A DNA stretch of 64,000 nt from Macrostomum hystrix (Eukaryota > Platyhelminthes > Macrostomidae), in contig CATNEN010000002.1 of the NCBI GenBank assembly GCA_950097015.1, forward strand, positions 6,031,501 through 6,095,500, given 5' to 3'. This document shows positions 10,943-24,242 of this stretch, one piece after another (positions within the stretch are counted from its first letter, which is position 1; every line of letters begins with the position of its first letter). The notes beneath the pieces were generated by a model. It saw nothing but the letters and a program-made list of their open reading frames with translations, searched no databases and was not told where the DNA came from. Both the position numbers and the translations under genes were made by a program.

Positions 10943-11457
10943 TGAGACTGTTAGACAAGGTTCACAACCTGTTAGACAAGGTTCTCAACCTGTTAGACGA
11001 GGTTCTCAACCTGTTAGACGAAGTTCTCAACCTGTTAGGCGAGGTTCTCAACCTGTTAGACAAGGTTCACAACCTGTTAGACAAGGTTCACAACCTGTTT
11101 GACGAGGTTCTCAAACTGTTAGACGAGGTTCTCAACCTGTTAGACGAAGTTCTCAACCTGTTAGACGAGGTTCTCAACCTGTTAGGCGAGGTTCTCAACC
11201 TGTTAGACGAAGTTCTCAACCTGTTAGGTGAGGTTCTCAACCTGTTAGACGAAGTTCTCAACCTGTTAGACGAAGTTCTCAACCTGTTAGGCGAGGTTCT
11301 CAACCTGTTAGACGAAGTTCTCAACCTGTTAGACGAAGTTCTCAACCTGTTTGACGAGGTTCTCAAACTGTTAGACGAGGTTCTCAACCTGTTAGACAGG
11401 CTTCTCAACCTGTTAGACAGGTTTCTCAACCTGTTAGACAAGGTTCACACCTTTTAG
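10943..11457. repeat. 21-bp minisatellite directly 3' of the Gfi1-like stop codon
   Basis: About 24 copies of a unit with core GTTCTCAACCTGTTAGACGA begin within a few bases of TGA 10940-10942 and probably lie in the 3' UTR. The period is a multiple of 3 and open on both strands. Confidence 0.93.
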
Positions 11458-11925
11458 GCCACTGGTTAGATTCTGTTTGACATAATACTCTTGCAATTTC
11501 TTGTAAAAGCAGCTGTTTCTATATGATTAGCTAACCATATAAAATTCATATCTTATATGAATAAAACCTGTTAAAATATAAATTTTGGGATAAATTCTTT
11601 GGAGGTTGACTCATATGATTAGCTTATATCATAAAAAATAGTTGCTCTTGTTGTACAGTTTCAATTGCTCGCGTTTGTTTTCTTTAGAAAATGCCGATCT
11701 GTTTTTTGTTATAATTTGTTGCTTGCCATGCAGCGGCCTCCATTTTCTTAGTTTTAACCTCTGGAGAGCGTGTTTAAAATTGGCGCGACTTTGAAATTTT
11801 ACTTGAACTTGAATTTTAAATATATGAAAGAATCTGTTAAATGCACAACAAGCCGACTATGTGTTCCTATATTTTTCTGTTTTTCTAGTTCTGGTTTATT
11901 ATTAAACAGCTGACATATGCAATTC
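11458..11925. other. Intergenic, AT-rich
   Basis: Unique AT-rich DNA with AATAAA-like motifs (e.g. GAATAAAACC near 11559) that could serve as a polyadenylation site for the upstream gene. No other feature seen. Confidence 0.4.
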
Positions 11926-13146
11926 AAAATGGCATAGAATGGCATAGAATGGCATAGAATGGCATAGAATGGCAAGAACTTATGATGTAGAATCGCAACA
12001 AAGATTTAGGATGGAATCGCAGCAATAACTTACGATGGAATCGCAGCAAGAACTTATGATAGAATCGCAGCAAGAACTTATGATAGAATCGCAGCAAGAA
12101 CTTATGATAGAATCGCAGCAAGAACTTATGATGGAATCGCAGCAAGAACTTACGATGGAATCGCAGCAAGAACTTACGATGGAATCGCAGCAAGAACTTA
12201 TGATAGAATCGCAGCAAGAACTTACGATGGAATCGCAGCAAGAACTTATGATAGAATCGCAGCAAGAACCTTTGATATAGAATCACAGCAAGAACTTATG
12301 ATAGAATCGCAGCAAGAACTTATGATGGAATCGCAGCAAGAACCTTTGATATAGAATCACAGCAAGAACTTATGATAGAATCTCAGCAAGAACTTATGAT
12401 GGAATCGCAGAAAGAACCTTTGATATAGAATCGCAGCAAGAACTTATGATAGAATCGCAGCAAGAACCTTTGATATAGAATCACAGCAAGAACTTATGAT
12501 AGAATCTCAGCAAGAACTTATGATGGAATCGCAGAAAGAACCTTTGATATAGAATCGCATTAAGAACTTATGATAGAATCGCAGCAAGAACTTATCATAT
12601 AGAATCGCAGCAAGAACTTATGATGGAATCGCAGCAAGAACTTATGATGGAATCGCAGCAAGAACTTATGATGGAATCGCAGCAAGAACTTATGATGGAA
12701 TCGCAGCAAGAACTTATCATATAGAATCGCAGCAAGAACTTATGATGGAATCGCAGCAAGAACTTATGATGGAATCGCAGCAAGAACTTATGATGGAATC
12801 GCAGCAAGAACTTACGATGGAATCGCATTAAGAACTTATGATAGAATCGCAGCAAGAACTTATGATGGAATCGCAGAAAGAACCTTTGATATAGAATCGC
12901 AGCAAGAACTTATGATATAGAATCGCAGCAAGAACTTATGATATAGAATCGCAGCAAGAACTTATGATGGAATCGCAGCAAGAACTTATGATGGAATCGC
13001 AGCAAGAACTTATGATGGAATCGCAGCAAGAACTTACGATGGAATCGCAGCAAGAACTTATGATGGAATCGCAGCAAGAACTTATGATAGAATCGCAGCA
13101 AGAACTTACGATGGAATCGCAGCAAGAACTTATGATGGAATGGCAG
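11926..13146. repeat. 24-bp minisatellite (with 26-27-bp variants)
   Basis: About 50 copies around GAATCGCAGCAAGAACTTAT, with GG/AG/ATAG spacer variants. It opens with a short 11-bp array (GGCATAGAAT) at 11930-11970. Blocks with AGAACCTTTGATATAG recur at ~12270, 12335, 12415, 12465, 12540, indicating block duplication. Confidence 0.94.
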
Positions 13147-13910
13147 TGAATCAGCTTTCCAGAAACACTCTCAAAGTTTTTTGCAGCCGCATTCAAAGCA
13201 GCCACCTGCAGTCAGGGATTTCAAGTGTGAGGCAGAAAAATAGAGATTCTTAAAATTAAAAAAAGGCGATCAGGCTTGGCGCCGAAATCAATGCTCCAAC
13301 AGCTTTGATATTTTGCTGGACTCTCAGTTTTCACCTCTTAAAGTTTCTATTTCACGCGCAGAGTACTCACCCCCCGGTACTCGTTGGAGTATTGAGCTCA
13401 CTGGAGGCAGCTGGGGCCAAGGATTTAAAATCAATGCCAATCACTCCCCGGACTTAGCGGTTTGAAGACTTCCAAAATCCCAGCCCTTTCAGTTGAGTCT
13501 CTGGGACACTTCAAAATTTCTCTCCCGTCTCCTTGATCCTTCAGCTGGTGGGCTGAGGGTTGTGCTTGTGTTTAATTAGCATAATTTATTCATGCAAAAG
13601 CAGCCCCAGCCGACAAGGCTTGGTAGCACTGCGTTTCTAAGAAATGTTTCCCGCCTTTCGCCAATTAGCTATTTGAAATTGGACTGCTTGGGAGAAGGGA
13701 GGGGACGAGAGGAACTGGGCGAGATCCCGTCACAGTGGGTGGGTCAGCCGAGAATTATTGAGCCTAAATAATTCACCAGCTCATTTTCGGCCTCGGTTTG
13801 CGGTTCAGATTTCTCCCAGAGAGGACTGAGCTGCAGGGAGGCTGCTGCTGTTGCATTTGCTTCCGTTCCTTCCTACAGGTGTCCCTGGTCTCATTGGGAA
13901 GCTGAGATTT
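13147..13910. other. Intergenic unique sequence
   Basis: Mixed-composition unique DNA between two arrays. No open frame with domain features and no repeat family recognised. Confidence 0.4.
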
Positions 13911-16303
13911 CCGTCTCCATTCCCAATCTAGATCTATCCCATTCCCAATCAAGATCTATCCCATTCCCAATCAAGATCTATCCCATTCCCAATCTAGATC
14001 TATCCCATTCCAAATCTAGATCTATCCCATTTCCAATCTAGATCTATCCCATTCCCAATCTAGTTCTATCCCATTCCCAATCAAGATCTATCCCATTCCC
14101 AATCTAGATCTATCCCATTCCCAATCTAGATCTATCCCATTCCCAATCTAGTTCTATCCCATTTCCAATCTAGATCTATCCCATTCCCAATCTAGTTTTA
14201 TCCCATTCCCAATCTAGTTTTATCCCATTCCCAATCTAGTTTTATCCCATTCCGAATCTAGTTTTATCCCATTCCCAATCTAGTTCTATCTTATTTCCAA
14301 TCTAGTTCTATCCCATTTCCAATCTAGTTCTATCCCATTTCCAATCTAGTTTTATCCCATCCTGAATCTAGTTCTATCCCATTTCCAGTCTAGTTCTATC
14401 CCATTTCCAATCTAGTTTTATCCCATTCCCAATCTAGTTCTATCCCATTTCCAATCTAGTTCTATCCCATTTCCAATCTAGTTCTATCCCATTCCGAATC
14501 TAGTTCTATCCCATTTCCAATCTAGTTCTATCCCATTCCCAATCTAGTTCTATCCCATTCCGAATCTAGTTCTATCCCATTTCCAATCTAGTTCTATCCC
14601 ATTCTGAATCTAGATCTATCCTATTCCCAATCTAGTTCTATCCCATTTCCAATCTAGTTTTATCCCATTTCCAATCTAGTTTTATCCCATTTCCAATCTA
14701 GTTTTATCCCATTTCCAATCTAGTTTTATCCCAATCCGAATCTAGTTCTATCCCATTTCCAATCTAGTTTTATCCCATTTCCAATCTAGTTCTATCCCAT
14801 TTCGAATCTAGTTTTATCCCATTCCGAATCTAGTTTTATCCCATTCCGAATCTAGTTTTATCCAATTTCCAATCTAGTTCTATCCCATTTCCAATCTAGT
14901 TCTATCCCATTTCGAATCTAGTTTTATCCCATTCCGAATCTAGTTTTATCCAATTTCCAATCTAGTTTTATCCCATTTCCAATCTAGTTTTATCCCAATC
15001 CGAATCTAGTTTTATCCCATTTCCAATCTAGTTCTATCCCATTCCGAATCTAGATCTATCCTATTCCCAATCTAGTTCTATCCCAATCCGAATCTAGTTT
15101 TATCCCATTTCCAATCTAGTTCTATCCCATTTCCAATCTAGTTTTATCCCAATCCGAATCTAGTTTTATCCCATTTCCAATCTAGTTCTATCCCATTCCG
15201 AATCTAGATCTATCCTATTCCCAATCTAGTTCTATCCCATTTCGAATCTAGTTTTATCCCATTCCGAATCTAGTTTTATCCAATTTCCAATCTAGTTTTA
15301 TCCCATTCCGAATCTAGTTTTATCCAATTTCCAATCTAGTTCTATCCCATTTCCAATCTAGTTCTATCCCATTTCCAATCTAGTTTTATCCCAATCCGAA
15401 TCTAGTTTTATCCCATTTCCAATCTAGTTCTATCCCATTTCCAATCTAGTTTTATCCCAATCCGAATCTAGTTTTATCCCATTTCCAATCTAGTTCTATC
15501 CCATTCCGAATCTAGATCTATCCTATTCCCAATCTAGTTCTATCCCATTTCCAATCTAGTTTTATCCCAATCCGAATCTAGTTTTATCCCATTTCCAATC
15601 TAGTTCTATCCCAATCCGAATCTAGTTTTATCCCATTCCGAATCTAGCTTTATCCCATCCCGAATCTAGTTTTATCCCATTTTCAATCTAGTTTTATCCC
15701 ATTCCGAATCTAGTTTTATCCCATTTCCAATCTAGTTTTATCCCATTTCCAATCTAGTTTTATCCCAATCCGAATCTAGTTTTATCCCATTTCCAATCTA
15801 GTTTTATCCCATTTCCAATCTAGTTCTATCCCAATCCGAATCTAGTTTTATCCCATTCCGAATCTAGCTTTATCCCATCCCGAATCTAGTTTTATCCCAT
15901 TTCCAATCTAGTTCTATCCCATTCCGAATCTAGATCTATCCTATTCCCAATCTAGTTCTATCCCATTTCCAATCTAGTTTTATCCCAATCCGAATCTAGT
16001 TTTATCCCATTTCCAATCTAGTTTTATCCCATTCCGAATCTAGTTTTATCCCATTTCCAATCTAGTTTTATCCCATTTCCAATCTAGTTTTATGCCAATC
16101 CGAATCTAGTTTTATCCCATTTCCAATCTAGTTTTATCCCAATCCGAATCTAGTTTTATCCCATTTCCAATCTAGCTTTATCCCATTTCCAATCTAGTTT
16201 TATCCCAATCCGAATCTAGTTTTATCCCATTTCCAATCTAGCTTTATCCCATTTCCAATCTAGCTTTATCCCATCCCGAATCTAGTTTTATCCCATTCCC
16301 TCG
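13911..16303. repeat. 22-bp minisatellite, 2.4 kb
   Basis: About 108 copies of a unit with core AATCTAGTTCTATCCCATTT. The 5' end carries AGATCTATCCCATTCCC variants; the rest mixes CCAATCTAG and CGAATCTAG variants in recurring blocks (e.g. the run with AGATCTATCCTATTCCC recurs about six times between 14.6 and 15.95 kb), so growth was by block duplication. Confidence 0.96.
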
Positions 16304-17585
16304 CAATGTAGCCAAAATTTTATTGAAACACTTTTTTATGTTTCCTCAACAATAGGAAAGTTTTTGAATGATTTGTTACCAACAATTTCAGCATTATTAT
16401 CCTAATAACTTTTAGAAGCAGAAAATTACAGCACGCAACAATGAATAGCTTTGAAACCGTATCATTCCTAAGTACTTCTATTGTCTTCTTCTTCTATAAT
16501 GCGAGTAGAAAAGTTGTTGAAAACGAATCTGTAGAAGAAAAGTGACAGTCGCAATGATGTAAGAGGGATACAAATCATTTTTTTGTTATTTTGAATTCTG
16601 TTTTTGAGCAGCGGCGACACAATTCGCAAACGTGGCTTCCGCGTGGCTGCTGAAACTATGCTGGTGATTCATAATTCATAATTCATAATTCATAATAAGG
16701 CCCAAGGAAGGGGCAGCAGATTATAATACAAAGGTGGCGGTTTGGGGGGGAATACAACAAGAAAAAAGTCACTTTCAACAGTCAAGATTAAAATGAATGA
16801 AAAAAATGAAAATGCTCATATAGGCGGAGACTCTCTAAGACCTGCCATGAGCAGTTCTTGTTGATCCCTGCGCCCTACAACTATATGAGGGCTGAAAAGT
16901 TTTGTTTTTTTATCCCCATCAGAGGCTGCGGCTTCTCAACTAGAGGGCAGCGCCTGGTGGGATAATTATGATGCACGCAACAGCTGAGGAGTGGGATCAG
17001 CATGCCATGGGGGCTCAATGAGGGTCTGAGGTGATCCTCTCTATGCTCACAGGCCTGCTATTATAGATTTGAGCACAAACATGCTGGCGCCCGCACAGAT
17101 TCATCGCATCGAAATGGGATTGCGAATTTTTTGCGATCCCATTATAAAATGATCGCTATACTATCCGTCAATAGAAGGCCTTCTCTGAACTGCTGGCGAT
17201 GCAGGACAAACTTTTACGATCTGCAGCCTGAGTTGGTTGTCAACCCAGTGAGGCTGCGGAGGCTGGGCTGGGTGCAGCTGTGTCATTGCGAGTCTCATTG
17301 TTGTAAACTAAACAAACCACTTGGAGTTGGTAGCTTATGCAACATGGGCAGATCAACCGATACACACGATCAATTAAATAAAAAACTGCTAAACTCATTG
17401 AACTAGAAACTTGCTGGTCATCATTGCTTTTGATAAGGTCTCTGTGGCTTTGGTGAGGCCTGCTGTTATGCAACAATAGCTTCTGCTGATCATTGTTATA
17501 CAATCGATTAATTTTTCGCTGATTTATTGTCTGATCTAAAAATATTATCCTAACATCGGTTCAAGAACTAATTTTTGTTCACATT
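16304..17585. other. Intergenic unique sequence
   Basis: AT-rich unique DNA with a small ATAATTC microsatellite at ~16668-16697. Short frames around 17131-17503 show no domain. Confidence 0.4.
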
Positions 17586-19332
17586 TTATAATTGGTCTTC
17601 ACCCGTTAGATGTAAACTGTTAGATTTAGTGTTTCACCTGTTAGATTTAGTGTTCACCTGTTAGATTTAGTGTTCACCTGTTAGATTTAGTGTTTACATG
17701 TCAGATTTAGTGTTTACCTGTTAGAATTAGTGTTCACCTGTTAGATTTAGTGTTCACCTGTTAGATTTATTGTTCACCTGTTAGATTTAGTGTTCACCTG
17801 TTATATTTAGTGTTCACCTGTTAGATTTAGTGTTCATCTGTTAAATTTAGTGTTCACCTGTTAGATTTGGTGTTTATCTGTTAGATTTAGTGTTCACCTG
17901 TTAGATTTAGTGTTCACCTGTTAGATTTAGTGTTTATCTGTTAGATTTAGTGTTCACCTGTTAGATTTAGTGTTCACCTGTTAGATTTAGTGTTTACATG
18001 TCAGATTTAGTGTTTACCTGTTAGAATTAGTGTTCACCTGTTAGATTTAGTGTTCACCTGTTAGATTTAGTGTTCACCTGTTAGATTTATTGTTCACCTG
18101 TTAGATTTAGTGTTCACCTGTTATATTTAGTGTTTTCCCGTTAGATTTAGTGTTCACCTGTTAGACTTAGTGTTCACCTGTTAGATTTGGTGTTCACCTG
18201 TTAGATTTGGTGTTCAACTGTTAGATTTAGTGTTCACCTGTTAGATTTGGTGTTCACCTGTTAGATTTGGTGTTCACCTGTTAGGCTTGGTGTTTATCTG
18301 TTAGATTTGGTGTTTATCTGTTAGATTTAGTGTTCACCTGTTAGATTTGGTGTTTATCTGTTAGATTTAGTGTTCACCTGTTAGATTTGGTGTTCACCTG
18401 TTAGATTTGGTGTTCACCTGTTAGATTTAGTGTTCACCTGTTAGATTTTGTGCTCACCTGTTATATGTAGCGTTCACCTGTTAGATTTGCTGGCATGTTC
18501 ACCTGTTAGATTTGCTGGCATGTTCACCCGTTAGATTTAGTGTTCACCTGTTAGATTTTGTGCTCACCTGTTCTATGTAGCGTTCACCTGTTAGATTTGG
18601 TGTTCACCTGTTAGATTTAGTGTTCACCTGTTATATTTAGTGTTCACCTGTTAGATTTAGTGTTCACCTGTTAAATTTAGTATTCACCTATTAGATTTGG
18701 TGTTTATCTGTTAGATTTGGTGTTTATCTGTTAGATTTAGTGTTCACCTGTTAGATTTGGTGTTTATCTGTTAGATTTAGTGTTCACCTGTTAGATTTAG
18801 TGTTCACCTGTTAGATTTAGTGTTCACCTGTTAGATTTAGTGTTCACCTGTTAGACTTAGTGTTTACCTGTTAGATTTTGTGCTCACCTGTTATATGTAG
18901 CGCTCACCTGTTAGATTTGCTGGCATGTTCACCTGTTAGATTTGCTGGCATGTTCACCTGTTAGATTTAGTGTTCACCTGTTCTATGTAGCGTTCACCTG
19001 TTAGATTTGGTGTTCACCTGTTAGATTTAGTGTTCACCTGTTATATTTATTGTTCACCTGTTAGATTTAGTGTTCACCTGTTAAATTTAGTGTTCACCTG
19101 TTAGATTTTGTGCTCACCTGTTCTATGTAGCGTTCACCTGTTAGATTTGGTGTTCACCTGTTAGATTTGGTGTTTATCTGTTAGATTTAGTGTTCACCTG
19201 TTAGATTTAGTGTTCACCTGTTAGATTTGGTGTTCACCTGTTAGATTTAGTGTTCACCTGTTAGACTTAGTGTTCACCTGTTAGATTTGCTGGCATGTTC
19301 ACCTGTTAGATTTAGTGTTCACCTGTTAGATA
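17586..19332. repeat. 20-bp minisatellite, 1.75 kb
   Basis: About 86 copies of TGTTCACCTGTTAGATTTAG with TTTATC, GGTG and GCTGGCA variants. Blocks containing GCTGGCATG and TATGTAGCG recur near 18.45-18.6, 18.88-19.0 and 19.1-19.29 kb, indicating higher-order duplications. Confidence 0.96.
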
Positions 19333-20123
19333 AGGCAATGGCGCATGGTTAGATAGGCTGCTGCTTGAAGCAGACTGCAGTGTGTTTGCTGACATCCTTC
19401 AACTCAAAAGCTGCAGCTAAAAGCTCCGAGTGAATGACTGGAAAGCCATGGGCCAAAGGGAAAACCACAGGAATTTTTTTGAACAAATCAGGGGCAAAAA
19501 TGTTTAGAACACTTCATTTGACAGGCCGGCCCGATTCTCTGAGCTCTTGTTTGACTTTGAACTCAACTGGAATGCCGAGAGACACGGCCTCACGTGTCTT
19601 CAAAAATCCTTTGAAGCGAAATCCTTTGATTTTGAGCAGCAGAAAATTGCATATAGAGAAAGCTTAAGCTATTGAAAATTGTGCCGCGTGACAGGCCAGG
19701 TTAACAATAGCCTAAGAGCGGAGTCTTGGCCGTGTAGGCGGCCTTCACTAGTATGCAATTGGATGTAAATCCCCATTTATTTGGTGGCGGCAGTTGCCAG
19801 CGATTGAAGCTTTGTAAAAAGAAGTTGGTAAGCCAAGAAAGACAATGGGACTGGGGCCGAGCCAATCAACAAGTGTCAGCCTGGGCTTCCTAGTTTGAGA
19901 AACTTTTTTTTCAGAAACTTTTTTTATTGCTAGAGTTTTGCTTTTCTGTTGCTGCATGCGAACAGGCTGGCGTCTGACTGAGTGTGTGTGAGTGTGTGTG
20001 TGTGTGAGTCCATCCTCGCTTGAGCAATCTGACTCAAATGAGTTAGAGAGGCTGTGCTGGGAGTTGAATAATTAATGCACACCTGTCTTCAGGTGGTTAG
20101 AGAGGGACTTGATTTGCCCCGCT

Positions 20124-20126
<3 letters not shown>
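19333..20126. other. Intergenic unique sequence with GT microsatellite
   Basis: Unique DNA; a (GT)n/GAGTGTGT tract lies at ~19979-20008. No gene recognised. Confidence 0.4.

Positions 20127-20164
<38 letters not shown>
20127..20164. repeat. CAG trinucleotide microsatellite
   Basis: About 12 uninterrupted CAG triplets, not in a recognisable coding frame. Confidence 0.9.
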
Positions 20165-20165
<1 letters not shown>

Positions 20166-20531
20166 TAGTATCGGAAATATCTGCTAGAAACTTATTGCTT
20201 TGAGGCCATTAGCATGGACTGCAGTTTTATAGTTAGTTGGATTGTTAAAAAGTCATCATCAATGCAATCATTTTAAGTAGCCAATGCTGTTCTCATCCGA
20301 CTAGGCCAGTCAATTTGTGAGTGCGCAGAGAAACAAATTATTTTATTTCTAGAAATTGCTACCTCAGTGCCACTGGAAATAAAATAAATGACTCTGATTC
20401 ATTGGACTTTTAAAAAATAAAAAACTGGACTAAAACTGATAGGGTTGAGAACAGACGAAACAACCACGGATCGGTAGAATTTTTTTTGCAGATGCGTAAA
20501 ATATTTTTTTTTTATGAAGCTCACAGTAATT

Positions 20532-20902
20532 TCCTGGACATGTACAGCTGTGTACAATATTGACAGTGTACAGCTGTGTACAATATTGACAGTGTACAGT
20601 TATGTACAATATTGACAGTGTACAGCTGTGTACAATATTGACAGTGTACAGCAGTGTACAATATTGACAGTGTACAGCTGTGTACAATATTGATAGTGTA
20701 CAGCTGTGTACAATATTGATAGTGTACAGCTGTGTACAATATTGACAGTGTACAGCAGTGTACAATATTGACAGTGTACAGCTGTGTACAATATTGACAG
20801 TGTACAGCAGTGTACAATATTGACAGTGTACAGCTGTGTACAATATTGACAGTGTACAGCTGTGTGCAATATTGACAGTGTACAGCAGTGTACAATATAA
20901 AC
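20532..20902. repeat. 26-bp palindromic minisatellite, locus 1
   Basis: About 14 copies of a unit containing TGTACAGCTGTGTACA and AATATT. The unit is nested palindromes (TGTACA, CAGCTG, AATATT), so single strands can fold. A second, shorter array of nearly the same unit is at 23416-23522. Confidence 0.94.
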
Positions 20903-22035
20903 GGTGTCTCATGTTTAACATTTTGATGAAATCTAATTCCTAATCTGCCATAATTATGAAATCATGTCCCGTTGCTTTCCTTAGTTTCAAAAAATCCTCA
21001 CAGACTCTGAAAGCATTCGAGAGTTTTTGAAGCAGAATTTGAAACTTTTATTGATACAGAAAACTGACAATGTAGAATCTACCCCATGGATTGAAAAAAT
21101 TATTTGTCAGTGAGTATAAAGATTTGTTTTATCGTAGTCGTCTTTTAAAAGCAGAAATTCTTGAAGCTTGTTCTGCTTTTAGCGAGACACAGCCGATTCG
21201 CATTGTGAATTATTCCCACAGAATTTGCAAGACAGACAGCCAAGATGGCGGCCTTGTGATTTGAGAAATCTGCGACTTCCTTCGCCTCCATTGTCTCTCC
21301 ACCCCAAGGCGTTTCCTAGAAAGCGAGCGCGTCAGAACTTGACAGAAAAAAATGAAGCAGATTCTTCCCACCAGGCCTCATCAACTGGGAAGCTGGAGCA
21401 CCCGACCCCGCCCCCCCCGGCTGAAGACAATTGACTGACTGCAGCAGCAGGACTCAAGGCTCACGATTGCTACTCAAAGCCTGCTGTAATAATTCACATT
21501 CAAAAAAAGCCAACAGAATCTATAAGTTGAAGGAAACAAAAAATGTATTGGTATAGAGTGAAACAGAGAGGGAGAGGCTGGGAGAGGAGAGGGGGAAATT
21601 GTGAGGAGGCAAGCGCCGCGGGGGCTCATGGGAACTGTGCAAAATGTTGCTGCTGCGAGGGCAGAGGGAAAATATTTTAAGGGTTGAAGACGGCCCGCTC
21701 AACGCACAGTGATGTATATAGTCACCAAATATTTTTAGCTGATTTATTTAAAATAAAATTGATGGTCTCTCATAATGACGACTTGCAACAATTCCAACAC
21801 ATTCAAGCTCTATAGCCAATCGTTTACTCTAGTCTTTACTGCTTGTTGTCTTCAACAGTTAAACTTCCCGCTGAGTTTTGCAGCACGCAACTCACAGCAA
21901 TGAGCTGGGGGAAGATTGTCTCATCCTCATCTCCAACTGTGTTTGGTGTGTTTCATAGTTTTGATTGACTTGCGCGGCTGAGCTGAGGTTTAAGAGGCCA
22001 CTTTGTGAGTCAGTGTCCTTTGTTTCCAACCAGCA
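20903..22035. other. Intergenic unique sequence
   Basis: Unique DNA; a 69-codon frame at 21225-21434 is low-complexity at its end and has no domain. Nothing else recognised. Confidence 0.4.
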
Positions 22036-22490
22036 GGAGATCTACTGAAGAACGGAGTTGAGATCTACTTGAGTAGGGAGTGAGATCTACTTGAGTAGGG
22101 AGAAGAGATCTACTTGAGTAGGGAGGTGGGATCTACTTGAGTAGGGAGTGAGATCTACTTGAGTAGGGAGGTAAGATCTACTTGAGTAGGGAGGTGAGAT
22201 CTACTTGAGTAGGGAGTGAGATCTACTTGAGTAGGGAGGTAAGATCTACTTGAGTAGGGAGAAGAGATCTACTTGAGTAGGGAGAAGAGATCTACTTGAG
22301 TAGGGAGGTGAGATCTACTTGAGTAGGGAGGTGAGATCTACTTGAGTAGGGAGGTGAGATCTACTTGAGTAGGGAGGTGAGATCTACTTGAGTAGGGAGG
22401 TGAGATCTACTTGAGTAGGGAGGTGAGATCTACTTGAGTAGGGAGGTGAGATCTACTTGAGTAGGAGTTGAGATCTGCTTGAGTAGGAGT
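22036..22490. repeat. 22-23-bp minisatellite with AGATCT
   Basis: About 20 copies around GAGATCTACTTGAGTAGGGA with spacer variants. It contains the palindrome AGATCT and a near-palindrome CTACTTGAGTAG. Confidence 0.94.
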
Positions 22491-23167
22491 TCAGAGCTAT
22501 CCGAGACGCGTGGTGAGTCGCATCTTTTGAATCAAGGGAGTATGATCTATTGCTGGGTAAAGAAGGTAAATAGAAGTTAAATCAAAGTGAGATCTAAAGG
22601 TTAAGAGACTTATGATCTGCTAGTTAAGGCTCGTGATATCGCCAACTCGTAATCGATTTTGGGATAACTCATGCGAGTAACAATCGCCTTAGTAATTAAT
22701 AAATAATTAATGATAGTTAGAGAAGCTGAAGACATGTGGCAGGCGGGCACATGTCCAATCGTCATTGTATTTTTATCAATCCCGGCTCAACAGCATAGCG
22801 CAGCAATCTCTACTATTATTAAATTCTAAAAATTGAGTTAAAAAAACGCGTCAAACAAAAGCGAAACTAATTCTCACGCGTTGGCTTCTAGAAGAGAAAA
22901 GCAAAAAAAAAATATGCGAGTTATTTGTGAGAAATATTAAAATAAGACAAAAGAGCGGCTGGATATCCGCTGAGACTGGGCGAACTTTGAGTCCGGGAGA
23001 AACATCTGGTGAGCGCACGAACTTCACTGCTTGATCTTTGCTTGGGTGGTTGGCGGAACACCTTGAAAAAATATGAAAGAAAATTGAAATCATAATTAAG
23101 CCAGCAGATTTTATTTGATCCTAGCTTGTAGGGAATTAGAGGTGGGGCTCCACTGTGAAATTTGCAC
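22491..23167. other. Intergenic unique sequence
   Basis: No gene or repeat recognised. Residual AGATCT-type motifs up to ~22620 suggest a decayed edge of the adjacent array. Confidence 0.35.
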
Positions 23168-23415
23168 ACCTGGTAAGGCCTTGTAGCCAAGTGGTTAGAG
23201 TGTTGGACTCACGACTTAAAGGTCGGGGGTTCGAATCCCGACTCCATTGGAACAAGATGTGTCCTTCAGCACGACACATAACTCTGCATTGCTTCAGTTC
23301 ACCCAGCTTGCTAAATAGGTACCAGCATATTGCTGGGGTAGTTGAGGGTGGGTGTGGCGTCGCCCAGTCCATGGACTGAACAGCCGTACGCAGCCTTCAG
23401 ATGCGCCCTGTACTG
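23168..23415 (+). repeat. tRNA-derived SINE (family A), full-looking copy
   Basis: The head (23171-23250) has an A box TAGCCAAGTGG and a B box GGTTCGAATCC with tRNA spacing, but the acceptor and T stems do not pair properly, so it is not a working tRNA. The body contains GTGTCCTTCAGCACGACAC, CAGTTCACCCAGC, GGTACCAGCATATTGCTGGG and GACTGAACAGCCGTACGCA, a layout typical of invertebrate tRNA-SINEs. Its tail (…CTGTACTGTGATGTACAAT) runs directly into a 26-bp minisatellite. Confidence 0.75.
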
Positions 23416-23522
23416 TGATGTACAATATAGACAGTGTACAGCTGTGTACAATATTGAAAGTGTAAAGCTGTGTACAATATAGACAGTGTACAGCTGTGTA
23501 CAATATAGACAGTGTATAGCTG
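23416..23522. repeat. 26-bp palindromic minisatellite, locus 2 (at a SINE tail)
   Basis: About four copies of a unit nearly identical to that of 20532-20902 (TACAATATAGACAGTGTACA core), starting at the 3' end of the SINE. Confidence 0.85.
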
Positions 23523-24242
23523 CGGTGCTGTCGGCTGCACATCTGGCCCAATTGGCCACTCAATCTCCAATTTCTTAAGCTTTTAATTACTTATATTTTT
23601 CTATCGCCTTTTAAATCTAATCTCAAATATTCTACTCGTTTCTTTACTAAAAAAAGAAAATACATACTGCTAATGAATAATAATAAAATTTAGAAAATTA
23701 GAAAAGTATTTAAAAATACCAGGAGTTTATACATGCTTTCAAATTGCCGAGTAACTCGCATTTTATTGTTGATAAAAATTGACAATTGACCCACTAAAAA
23801 CTACTTGAAGTATTTAACGTGTCCTACAAATACAAAGAACGAAATTTACACAAATGACAAAATAGATTGCGCTGACTAAAATAATGTTTTCGTATTGTTT
23901 GTCCATGAAAAAAGTCCAATATAAAATATACATAAGATCATCATTCCAACCCGTAGTTGCACTTTGTAACTTCAGATAAATTCAGAGAGTATTTTAGGGT
24001 ATATTTAAACAAAAAAGCATCATAAAGCTATTCAGCTCTCCTCTCGCAAATTTGTCTGCTACATTTTTCTTTGGTAAAAATTGTTTTACTAATATAATGC
24101 TTCAATAGAAACAATAATTCAGTTTAAATTACTTTCTCAAATTTAAACAGAATGCAAGCGCCGAATTAATTTTAAAATTTAGTGATCTTAAGTAGCTGAA
24201 AAATCGTCAAAGAGACAAATAATAAACATATAATTAAAATCG
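23523..24242. other. AT-rich intergenic, upstream of FAM161
   Basis: Strongly AT-rich unique DNA; likely contains the FAM161 5' region, but no clear core promoter can be assigned. Confidence 0.4.

Noticed and set aside
21225-21434. 69-codon gene
   Set aside because: No splice context, domain or conserved feature; ends in low-complexity Pro-rich sequence.
23171-23250. Functional tRNA gene
   Set aside because: A and B boxes are present, but acceptor and T stems do not pair and the sequence continues into a SINE body.
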